Below the pieces are notes generated by a model. It was not told where the DNA came from and did not search any database. It saw only the letters and a list, made by a program, of their open reading frames with translations. Source: Telmatactis stephensoni (Eukaryota > Cnidaria > Anthozoa > Actiniaria > Isophelliidae). From it: a DNA stretch of 64,000 bases. A program made the translations under genes and the position numbers. The stretch is from positions 701,984-765,983 of the forward strand of contig JALIZF010001785.1 in the NCBI GenBank assembly GCA_029948255.1, given 5' to 3'. Positions 1-12,200 of this stretch are shown piece after piece (the first letter of the stretch is position 1; every line of letters begins with the position of its first letter).

Positions 1-134
1 TAGGTATTAACATTCGGATGACTTCGCTGCGTCATACACCTTATCGGTCGCCCTAGATAATCGAGGCACAAAGAGTGAGGCTTGGAGAGACAAGACTCAT
101 GCCTTTTGCTAGCGCACACTATGTGAGACGTAGG

Positions 135-280
135 GTAGATTTCGTACGAGTGTGAATCGGACCTGCGCTGTGCTGTGACCGTGTCAATGCCATGTTGTCT
201 ATAAAAACATTTAAAATTCCTGTCGTAATTGTACCGTGCTATGACCGTGCCGTTTTCACAGTCATACGAAAACTGCACTA
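135..280. repeat. Dispersed 145-bp element, copy A (CGTATGAGTGTGAA family)
   Basis: Imperfect terminal inverted repeats (gatttcgtacgagtgtgaa on the left, ttttcacagtcatacgaaa on the right) surround a middle rich in ccgtgaccgtg-like words and a tctataaaaacatttaaaatt core. Related copies lie at 4286-4435, 6041-6124 (partial), 32070-32115 (partial), 50171-50310, 50652-50804 and 62338-62515. It looks like a small non-autonomous DNA element. Confidence 0.8.
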
Positions 281-448
281 GTAAGTTTTGTGGCAACAAA
301 GCGTGCCACTGTCTGCGTATTTGTAATCAATGTACGTAAACATGAATCTTGACTTTTATGCCTCACAACAAGCCTGTCCGTTTATCGCAAACGGCCGCCA
401 TATTTGACTTAGCACATAAAACGTTTTCTTACTTATTTGTTTCCCTAG

Positions 449-899
449 GTGATGACAGTAAAGTTTACGAGCCAACGACCAACAGGAGGCGCCGTTGTGG
501 CAAACCCCTACGTAAAGACGACGATATGTACGACAGTGTTTTTGACCTGCGGCAGTGCGATTCATACGACGTGGCACAGAAACGTGGACCTTGTAATCGC
601 TTACGTAACTTTTGTAGAAAGATCGCTGAAAGCAAATATTTCGTTCATTTTATCATGATTTCAATATTGGTGAACATGATTTGTATGGGACTGGAACATC
701 ATAATCAGGTATGTTGGGATCCCTGTGTTGTAGATATTTTGGGATTCCTGTGTTTTATAATCTCAATATTAGTGAAAATGATTTATATTGGACTGTAGCA
801 TCAATATCAGGTAAAAGATCCCTGAATCCTTCCCTTCGGTCCTTGAACTTGAAATGACAATTCCCCCCCCCCCCCCCCTCTCTGGAGAAATCTTTGTCG

Positions 900-976
<77 letters not shown>

Positions 977-3216
977 TAACTTTATTTACCCACGGTAAAC
1001 GCCATCAGTGGGACTGTTTTTCAGACGTGCCGTGTTAAAAAATATATATATACAATGTAAAAAGCTAATGTCTAAAAAAAATTATATATACATAAATACA
1101 TAATAGTGGTATTATGTACATATGTATATACAATCTTATTATATATTTATATAAATACTTAAACTATATCTAACTTAAATATCTAATTGATTTTCGCCAC
1201 TTTGAACACCTTATGGGAATGCAATGCAAACTGACGACAGAGAATTAATGATAATAATAATAATAATATAGTTCTTGGGCCTCACACGGGGTCTCGATGC
1301 CCTTACAATAAAAATTAAAAATAACATGAAATAGCGCGAAATATTCAGTCCATTACTCAGGTCAACAATCTCAAAAAACAAGCAATATCGCAATATTTCT
1401 TGTGGCTTTCGAGACAAAAAATCACATTGTACAAACGACAGAAAAAGGTACATAGCGAAAAATCAAAGGTAATACTATAGTCTTGACTGCATGTGTTTTT
1501 TCCCTAACTTTTCAAAAAAGCTCTTAACTTTTGCATTTTTGTCAGGACTTGTTAAATTTTGACTAACCAAAACCCCATGTCAAACAGTCACCAGTTGAAC
1601 CTGGGATTTTTGCACTGACCACAGACGCGCGCGAGTTCGGCGCGTTTTGCAGCCCTGTTTACGTCGCATGCTTTTATGCTAGCGATGACATAATGTAGGC
1701 AATGTAAGGTAGCTCCCTCACCGATTCTATTCCTTCTGGCATTCCTCATACATTAGAGTTACATTCTCACAACAAGAACTTGTTTCCACTAGCCTGAAGA
1801 GTTAACCATCGCACTGGAGAAGTCTAACATCATCTTTGTGGCCATCTTTACCCTTGAAATGACCATTAACCTTATTGCTTATGGACTGGCTGAATATCTT
1901 AGTCAAGCACAGAACGTATTTGATGGCTTTGTAGTGATTGTCAGGTAAGATTGATGTCATAGCACAGTGCAGGGGCGTATCCAGAATATTTCAAAGGGGG
2001 TCACACTTTCCATTTTCCACCAAAGGGGGGTCACACTTCCAATTTCTCAATCTTTCTCCAGTCAGATTCTTTTATTTCTATCATCTTTTTGTTTTCAAAG
2101 GGGGGTCACGGGCACCCTGGGACCCCCCTGGATACGCCCCTGCAGTGTTATAATAAAATAACTTATACGCTCTGATTGGCCACATGAAGCTCAGTACACT
2201 AGTTGTGATGAGTGCTTTATGGAAACACCTGAAGCGCGTACCGTTTCAACTTCTTGGTATGAAGAAATTGTAAAATCTTAAATTGTATTTTATAAAAGTG
2301 GTCTGCGAAGAGAATGAGGTGAAGAAATGCAAAAAGTCATGCTATGCCACCTTAAGAAGATTTTACGTTAATACGCCAACACCATTGACACTAGTGAAAA
2401 ACGTCTGCGCATGCTCGTAGTCACGTCTTCGTGCTTTTGTAACTTATACAAATTTCGCTTTTACGCTTGCCTTCAACAACGGTTTTCACAAAATGTCAAA
2501 ACTTAAGATCAATTCTTGAAACTTAGGGCCAGTATTAACATAATGTCTTCATAAATACAATATCTTTGTCTCACAAAAGTATACAAGAGAAATTTTATGT
2601 ATACACCGAGAACACGAGCATTTCATTTCAGGCTAAAACTCAAACATTTCTTAAGAAAACATCGTAATATGCACGCATGCGCAGACGTTTTTCACTAGTG
2701 TCAACACCATTGTCATCAGCAACAACGTATTAACGTGTTAGGTCATACGTAATTCTGCTTTTTCCGCAGTGTTGCTGAACTTCTCATCGAACAAGACTAC
2801 GCAAGACTATCAATTTTTCGCAGCATCAGATTACTTCGTATCTTCAAACTTGTGCGTCCTGTTCGCTATCAACTTCTCATTGTTATTCGTACAATGAACA
2901 GCGTCATGACCTTCTTTGGTCTGCTGTTTCTCTTCATGTTTGCTTTCTCCATCCTTGGAATGAATCTGTTTGGTGGCAAGTTTATTTTCCCCAACGCTGA
3001 TGACGAGCCTGTGTTACGACGATCCAACTTTGATAATTTTCTTTGGGCTATGGTTACAGTTTTCCAGGTATGTAGTCCGTCCATCCGTCTGTCTGTCTGT
3101 CTGCTTACCTATCCGTCTGTCTGTCTGCCCGTCCATTCGTCTGTCTGTATGTCTGTCTGCTCGTCTGTCTGTCCGTCCGTCCGTCCGTCCATTCGTTCGT
3201 CCGTCTGTCCGTCTGT

Positions 3217-3253
<37 letters not shown>

Positions 3254-6200
3254 TGTCTGTCTGTCTGCCCGTCCGTCCGTCCGTCCGTCTGTATATCTGT
3301 CTGTCTGTCTGTCCGACCTTTAGTCTTACTGTCTCTGTCTGTCTGTCTCAGTGTCTGTCTAAGTGTCTGTCTTTTAAAAGGAAACAACTCGCGTCATTGC
3401 AGGCACTCGGGGAGAAGGCGCATCGGGAAAAACCTGGAAATTCAAGTATCCTACAAATTGATCATCATCGACCAATACATGCACATTATCATCCTGAGCG
3501 TATTAATTTTTTATATCTATTTTGATGCTATTACTAATCGTTTTATATATGAATATAGATTCTAACCCAAGAGAATTGGAATCTAGTAATGTACGATGGT
3601 ATGCGTGCTACTAACAACTGGGCGGCCCTGTACTTCATCGCGCTGATGATCATCGGTTACTACGTCTTGTTTAACTTACTTGTCGCTATACTCGTGGAAG
3701 GTTTTACCAGCACTGAGGTAAGTCTGCCGAGAAAAACAACAAGTTTAGGCTTAGATCGCACTGTCTATTCAGGGACGTAGCCACCGGTACGGTTAGTCAG
3801 GTTTCAACCGGACCAACTTTTACCGTTAGAACCATTATTATCATTGCAGTTTTGAAAGCATGAATTCGTGTAGGAAAACGAAAAAACCGGACCAACTTTT
3901 AAAAACCGTACCAATGTTTAAATGGTGGCTACGGCCCTGCTATTAGCGTTGGTAGACGCAAGTATACTTATTAGGCACACAGTACTGAGGCATGTTAAGT
4001 ACGGACACATTGATATACTGCCTGTTGTTAGAATTACTCGCCGCCGCTTACTTGATATAAGTATGGCACTGAAATCACTGTTGTTTTCGGTGTCGAGAAA
4101 ATCAACGTGATACTAGGTAACCTTTCACCTCTCGTCAACTCTACGCCCACCACTCAGTGTCAAAGAATTGCAGTAGGTATTCTACCCAAAGAAGGAGACC
4201 GCGATGGATCAACAACCGTCCCCTGCAGAACACCATCAAAGCGCTGAGGACTAATGCTGTACTGTGGGCGCTATATATATGTTAAGAGCAGATTTCGTAT
4301 GAGTGTGAAATGGACCTACGCCAGTACCGTGACCGTGTCAGTGCCGTGATTGTCTATAAAAACATTCGAAATTCCCTGCCGTAACTGTGCCGTGAGCGTG
4401 TGGTGCCGTTTTCACAGTCATACGAAATCTACTCTATTGTTAGTTACTTCTTCCATGCAACTCGGAACTTAGTCAGACTTACAGACGTCCCGCTAATTAA
4501 AGTTTCTTGGACTTACTTACAAATTAAGACATTTGTATATTAATTTTTGATTAATCGCTTGTAAGTCAGTTCATCTAAGGTTTTGCATTGCATTTCTTTT
4601 CCTTTTTTCAGAATAAGAATACAACTGAAGCCGAAGAAGATGCACCACTTCATATTGCAACACAACCCATGGACTCCACACTAGAAGCAGATCAAGACCA
4701 CACCAGACTTAAAAACTGTTATCTCCGAGCAACAAACGCCAACGATCTTCTTATGGATGACGGCTGTAATGATGATTGCTTCGAGCACTTCCCACGTGCA
4801 ACTGCTAGTACAGAATATTGCGGTCATGCGGTGCGCAATGCATTATGGTCAAAACCACGTGTTAATGGTTCATGGTCTAAACCACGTGCTCCTGTCAAAC
4901 CTAAAAAATCCATGTCGATCATAAGAAAAAGATCCAAAGCAGATTTTCAGGAACCAGCGATACACTTACCACCTTGACAGATATTGACGTAGATAACAGC
5001 TTACTTACAATGCCGGAATTGAAGAGAAGGCGACAGACCTCCATTGCGCATTTAACAAGAACTCGTATGAAACCCGTACCAGCGGGGCGTTCAAAATGGA
5101 ATCCATCCTTCATACCTGATGAAGATGCTAATGTTATTGAAGGAATCAGCTAAAAACAATAGGGCGATAGTACCCCAAAAGAAACTCCCTCAAGAAAAAG
5201 GTTACCCTACATCGAATCCAAATAAAGTAGCTTTAAAGAGAACTGATTCCTCGTTCCCTGACCGGAAGTACCCGATGGAATTGTGCATTACTGATGAGAT
5301 TACCAATAGAAGTTATTTCACATACGCAACCAGAAAACAGTCAAGCATCACGCAAGGCGCGTGACGTTAGTGGAATTGAGGATATCGTGACGGTGTCTGC
5401 GTCTGAGTGTGATCTTAGAGCGCTGCAGGTTCGAAAACAGCCTACATATACTGGTCATATAAGAGATATGACACAACATCTACCAGGCGAGGAACATGCT
5501 AGAGACATCACAGAGAAAAGACTGAAGGTAAATCATATGCATTAGAGACATTGGCCTTGATTCACAGTTTTTGCGCTAGCAATTGGTGTGAGAAAAGCCC
5601 TTCTTATGAGCAGTATAGTACGTATATGTTGCCTTTATAGTACTTAGTATAAACGAGCCTTAACACTTGTAGCCGCAGGGAACCAAGCACGGGGAGCGTG
5701 AGCAAAAAGGACGGCTGTTCTCTCAGGCTATAAAATCTTGCATTTCCTTGTTTAATTTAGTTTATTAGCTTTTCCTTCCAATGAAGGCAGGTTCACCACA
5801 GCTTTCACCAATTACTGTGGACCCTGTAGTGTAGTAGGACAGACCACACACACCGGCACTTTCATAGCCTACTCTCCCCGAATAGTGGAGTGGGTTCTTT
5901 AACGTCCCCGCAATGCAAGTCGTGAAGTGTGGAGAGACGGGGCCTACAGTTTAATGTCCTTATCCGAGAAGACATGAAGGTCTAACTTAGCGCGGTCATA
6001 GTGGCTATCACCGTAAAGGGAAGTTCAATCACAACCTACGGCTATTCGTATGAATGGGAAACTGACCGCAGCGTACCGTGACCGTGTCATTGCAGTGATG
6101 TACCATGCCATGACATACGAAATTTGTGGTTTTTCCCAATTAACAACATCTATCAAAACCTTTATTTCAGGGTGAAGGTAAGCTGCGTGGGTGCTGCAGT

Positions 6201-9200
6201 ACTAAAAGTGATTGGTCGTTGTTCTTGCTTCCCCCTGACAACAGGTAAGTAGTATTCCTGTGTTGGAAGTGACGTCACAACAGCCATCAGAGATGAACTT
6301 CATTAAGGCGCTCTTATTTTTACACGGTACATTTATAGTGTAAATTCGTCTTACAATAGCGTTGTGAAAAAAATGTTGCAAGAACCATTTCAGCGTGCTT
6401 CAAGCAAAATCATTTCGAGAAAACTGATTGCAGCAACGTTGTGCGTGTATACGTAACTCCCCGTAATGGTTCCTGGAACCTGTTTCGCAACGCCATTGCG
6501 AGACAAGTTGCAGAAGTGTAGCACCACTGTAAAAGCACCTTTCGTCGATTATTCGTTCACTCAACATGGCTGCCTTTTTAAATTTTTGATTCTTAAAAGA
6601 ATGAATGAAACCCAACAATTACTTAAATAATGAAAAACATGCTTAACAGTTTAGACAAAGTGTTGATACTTTACCTTTAATGACGTCAGATTTCGCGTCT
6701 CCATGGTAACTATCTGCAATCACAAGGCTTTTGATTACGTCATTCTGGTGTTTATTCTACTAAGCTGTGTAGGTACTTGCCTTGGAAAGTCCCGCTACAG
6801 AAAAACATGCCACGGTACGTCAATAATTGTCACGCCAACAAGAAAATTATGATATAATATCTTCAGGCATCGTTGCAGGGCATTGATTCAGTGAATGGAG
6901 ATTGCGTAACATCCTTGAGTTTGTGCATGAGTAAAATCATGCATGTGTTTGCGTTACAAATTTGAGTCATTTTCAGAATAAATATTTTCATTGTCTTCGG
7001 ACTTTGCGGGAATTGTTCGCCGATATCCAAAGAATCAGAAACACTCTTTTTCCATTGGGACTTGGTGTCTGAGCGCTGAAGCGCTGAGCGTTTTAGGCCT
7101 CGAGTATAACGTCTAGACCTTGTACTTAACAGTACGCAAATAGATAATTTCCCAGTTGTATCTTGTTCAGCCTCGATTGCGCATACGATATTGAAAACTT
7201 TGAGCAAAAGCCCTTGAAATTGAAAGTGTTTGCTTTGTTCATTCGCACCTCCCTGGTTCGTTGATGTGCATTTCTTGCTTTTTACGGGTTGTTACCAAAA
7301 CTCCAAAGAATGTATTATAAGCAGTCGAGGCTGTGGTTGTGTAAGATATAACTGTGAAATGGACAGTTATGAATTATTGATTTCCAGAAGGGATCGTAAT
7401 CGGTCCTAAATCATCATGCTTATTGAAAACAAGACTAATGTTTTGTTTTTATTTTTAATAGATCAGACGAATAATCGACATATCAATGTTCCTATTTACT
7501 ATCGTATTTACTATTGAGATGATGATGAAGGTAACTGAAGTAGACTTTTTTATGTTTTCGTTATTTTAAAGTCAAAGAAAGAGGGAGAGAACGCCAGGAC
7601 TCGTCGACCGCCGAGGAGGGTTTGACAGCCCGCCGAGTGTACGACAAAACGAGTGTCTTCTTTCTGCGATCGCGTTTTCACAACTGACGTAAACAGAAAC
7701 GGGAGCAACATACGCAGACTCGGTAATACACTGTCTTCTCTCATACCTGGGTGAGAAATGCAACACTGTGTCAACCACTGGTATGTTGCATCCTCTTCTG
7801 CTTCCTTCGCTCGTGATAACCACGCTTTAGACTTGTTTCTGTGCCCTCTACTTTGGTAGTTGTCGATAAATCAGGCTGTACGTTATAGGTTTGCTGTGGG
7901 TTTTACAGGAATTGTGCTACTCTTTACAGTGCATGCGCTTCGAACCGTTGCCACTACCACAAAGTTTTTTTATTAATTTTTGACATCTTTTTGACAACTT
8001 TGAATACCGCTAACCAACTAGATATTGGCGCTTCACTTTGATGTCTCGATTGGCGGAGTTTGTACATCATATCGAGACATCAAAGTGAAGCGCCAATATC
8101 TAATTGGTTAGCGGTATTCAAAGTTGTCAAAAAGATGGCAAAAATTAATAAAAAACTTTGTGGTAGTGGCAACGGTTCGAAGCGCAGCACTGTAAACTCC
8201 TTGAAAACTCCTTGAATTTCATTTAAGTTTTCAAGGGCGCTTGAAAAGCCCTTGAATTTTAGAAATTCTGCTCAAACTCCTTGAAAACTCCTTAAATTTA
8301 TACTTTTAACAAAAAACGTAAGGGACTTGAATGGGATGAGAAAAACAGAAATTCTCTTTTTTCTTTTACATTTAAGTGAGGGAAGAGGATGTCCTAGTAT
8401 TTCAGTAAAACCATTAGTATAAAATCGGGTAACACTGCTCTTTCTTAATATTCCTTGAATTCTCCTGGAATTTTAAATTCATATCTCAGCACGAACCCTG
8501 GTTATATTATCGGTAGCCCTCTGAAGGGGGATAAACAAAAAGGCCGAAATCCTTTTGGTCCGCAAGCCACTCTCGATGGGTTTTGACTGTGTATTTTCTT
8601 CATTAGGTCTTTGCAATGGGGTTTATTATTGGTCCTAATACTTACCTTAAAGATGGTTGGAATGTACTGGACTTTGTGCTCGTCCTACTGTCTTGGTTAG
8701 ATGTTATTATCATGTACATCCCACAAGCATCCGTAGATGTCTTAGGTACCTTGAAAGTTTTCAGAGCACTGAGAACATTGCGACCTCTTAGGTATGAACT
8801 TAACACATTGAATTTATCCTTAAGTACGTGTCTTGATCTCAGTAAACTCTTTTGAGGGTCCTTCAGTGTTTATGATAGATCAAGAAACCCATCAAGTTTT
8901 TGAAAATGGGACGCGACGCGAGATAAAAATATTACATAAATTGCCTTCTGTCGTTGCAATGTCATTATGTCCTCTTCCTGACGACTAGGACGTGATCGAT
9001 CTAATATTGTTAAGTGCGCGCGCCATCCTACCTTTGCGCTGCACCATGTTTAGTAATTCTTCTTGGAAATCTCAACATTCCCTGGTCTTTTCCTGGTGAC
9101 TGTCCGTCATTTTACTGTGTCTAACATCTGTATAGTGTGAAAAAAATATATCTTTATTTAATGAGGGTATAAACATTATTACCGGTGACCCGGTAGTTTA

Positions 9201-12200
9201 CATAATGGCCCTCAAATAAGAATCCCAACTGGCAAGGAGGCGAACCAGTTGGCTATTTACAAGCATGGTTGAGAAACTGAATTTGAACTAGGGGTTGCCC
9301 GGAACAAATTCAGCCTCAACTAGTGGCCAGAGCGGGGACTCGAACTCAGGGACCACCGGATTGCGAGACCGACGCTCTGACCACTCGACCATGCTGCATG
9401 CCTCCATTATCTGTGAACATCTCTCGCCGGACAGATAATGTTTTATTTATAAATCTGAGATGACAACTTTTATGTTAGAAATATGTGTATGTTTCATTCA
9501 TAGGCTTTTATATTGTTTACAGAATGATTCGACGAGCTCCTGGCCTTAAACTGGTGGTTCAAACCTTGTTATATTCTCTGAAACCCATTGGAAATACAGT
9601 ACTGATTGCTGGGATATTCTTTGCTATGTTTGGTATTTTAGGTGTTCAGGTACGTCATCTATCACATGACCTGTAATGTCTGTAGTGGTAGTGGAAAGGT
9701 ATTGCGCATGCTCACTCGTTGTTTGTTCTTAGCTTCTCCACCATGTTCTCCACCGACGTAATTTTTATCATCATTCATCAGCAGTTTTCATTGTTATGAT
9801 TATTTTTCTTTTGTTTTATCATCATTATCATCATTGTTATTATTTTCTCATAGTTGTTCAAGGGAAAGTTCTTCTACTGCGAAGGCGATAGTCACGTGAT
9901 TGACCGTGCAGAGTGCATCAACAGCACACGAGGTCGATGGGTCAACCGACGATACAATTTTGATAACCTTTTACAGGTACCTATTTAATTATTGAAATTT
10001 AATAATTTAAGTTTAAATTATCTCTATTTATAATGTTTTGACTTTGACTTTGGAACACTTCGCTTGAGAATGGTGTCCGTGCGAAACGTCGCAATTACCT
10101 CTATAATTTTTTAATCACCTATTTAATTAATACACATTTTTCATTTTCAACTGATTTATCTCTATTTGCATTTGGAAGACTGTTAATGAGAGTAAACGTA
10201 CATTTCTCCCCAGGCCCTTATCTCCTTATTTGTCGTATCAACACGTGATGGCTGGGTTGAAGTGATGCATCATGGGATAGATGCAGTTGGTGTTGATAAA
10301 CAGGTAGGTACCTTAATACAGTAAAATGTGTGGCCCCAGTGGCCTTTAATGGTTGACAGTAAATCCTTTATCACACGAGTAGACATTTCTTAACCAATTT
10401 ATCGCACCACGTTTGAAGTACAACAAAATTGAGTTTTGTAACTGTGTTGTATTCGATGAGCATGCATAAACTGTGCATCAAATCCCATATTCAAAAGAAC
10501 GAGTGTATTTGTGACTAGAATGCTGCTAACGTTAGGTATATTTAGTGGACGATCTTTATATGGAGATATATTGAGACCTTGGTCAATTTGTATGGCACCC
10601 AGCATGTGTTGTCCAGAGGAGATAAGCATTACGCTAGTGATAATTAGTGGTTATCACCACATAGTTGAAGGCAATGGATTTTGGGTGTGTCATGTGACAA
10701 GTGTAACTAAAAACATACTCAGACTCAAAATTGACAAAATTGCTAATGAGCAGTACATCACTAAGTTTGCGTTCGTTGATTGCGCTCATGCTTATGTCAC
10801 CAATGTGAACAAGACTTAAATAAAGTTCTCTTCATGCCATGCAGTTCTCATCCATAATTCTCGTTGTATTTGCAGCCTATTCCTAACCATGCTGAATGGT
10901 GTTTGGTGTATTTCATCCCGTTTCTACTTCTCGGTGGATTTCTGGTTCTTAACATGATTGTAGGAGTTGTCGTAGAGAACTTTCAACGATGTCGAGAGCA
11001 ACTTGACGAGGAGGAACGAAACGCCAAGAAAAAAGCTCAAAAAGCTGCTAAGAACAAACCAAAAGGTATTGTTCTTTGTTTGTGAAAAATGGAAATCTGA
11101 ACTAAAAATGGAGGCCGAAAACTTCATAGACCCTTTAACAAATAGATTCCATCTTTCCGTGCGTCTGTACTCTAATAGATGCACAGATGACGTCAAATGT
11201 GTTGAGAACAAAAACGTACGCCACTAGACGGAGCTAAGTCGAGTGGCGTGACTGTTGTTCTCACCACATTTTGACGTCTTCTGTGCATCTATTAGAGTAC
11301 AGAGACGCGAGGAAATATGGAATCTATTTGTATTATATGATATTTTTGTTCAAATTTCCGGAGGAAACCATTTTGATACATCAAAACTGTTTTCAAACGT
11401 GCTCCAACATCTTAGGCAAGAGCCACTGTGTTTAAAGGCGATAAGTGCTCCCCCCTCCTCCTCCCCCCCCCCCCCCCCCCCCCCCCATACGGAGAAAAAG
11501 GAGGAGAATGGCGGACGTGATCTGTACACGCCTACTGTATATCTATATTTTTTCTTTTTCAGATAATCCTGTCGATTATTTCATCCATTTTAACGCTGTA
11601 CGCCGATATATCCACTTTATCTGCATGCATCAATACTGGGATATTGCTATTGCTGTAATCATCAGCCTCAATGTGATCTGTATGTCTCTAGAGCACTATC
11701 AAATGCCTCCGGTATGTATACATGTATAATGAGTAATTTGTACACAGAATTTATTTGATATTTAAAAACCAATTTTGGTGAGGCAACTCTATTTGGATAG
11801 ACTCTGGATTGCTCAGTTGGTGAACCATAATTCTTTCTTGTTGAAAGCTAAAGGTGCCGCATTCGCATAAGAATAAGCTATTTCATATTTGAATTTTATA
11901 TCCACAAGTTATCAAATGTTTATTTTACATCGCAAGAACAGATTGTTTATATATCGCCGAGTTAACTTGATATTTTACATTGCAGACTTTTATCATTTTT
12001 GTGGAGACGACGAATTACTTTTTTACTGCTGTATTCGTGGTGGAAGTTATACTTAAGGTTGTGGCTCTTGGATGGATGAGATATATCAAAGACAGGTATG
12101 AACGTAGCCTCTTCCGCAGGCATCTCTCTTCTCCCTTTCCTGTGTTTAAAAAGGAGGCAGCATGGCCGAGTGGTCAGAGCGTTGGTCTCGCAATCTGGTG

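Noticed and set aside
900..976. CRISPR-like or other direct-repeat array
   Set aside because: A pure AATC microsatellite without spacers, in a eukaryotic intron.
3109..3387. Long open frames on both strands (Ser/Val/Cys and Arg/Gln/Thr/Asp repeats)
   Set aside because: They are translations of the TCTG/TCCG microsatellite.
6697..6710. X-box-like GTCTCCATGGTAAC
   Set aside because: It lies inside the Cav3 IIIS1 coding exon (residues RVSMVT), so it is explained by coding sequence rather than a promoter.
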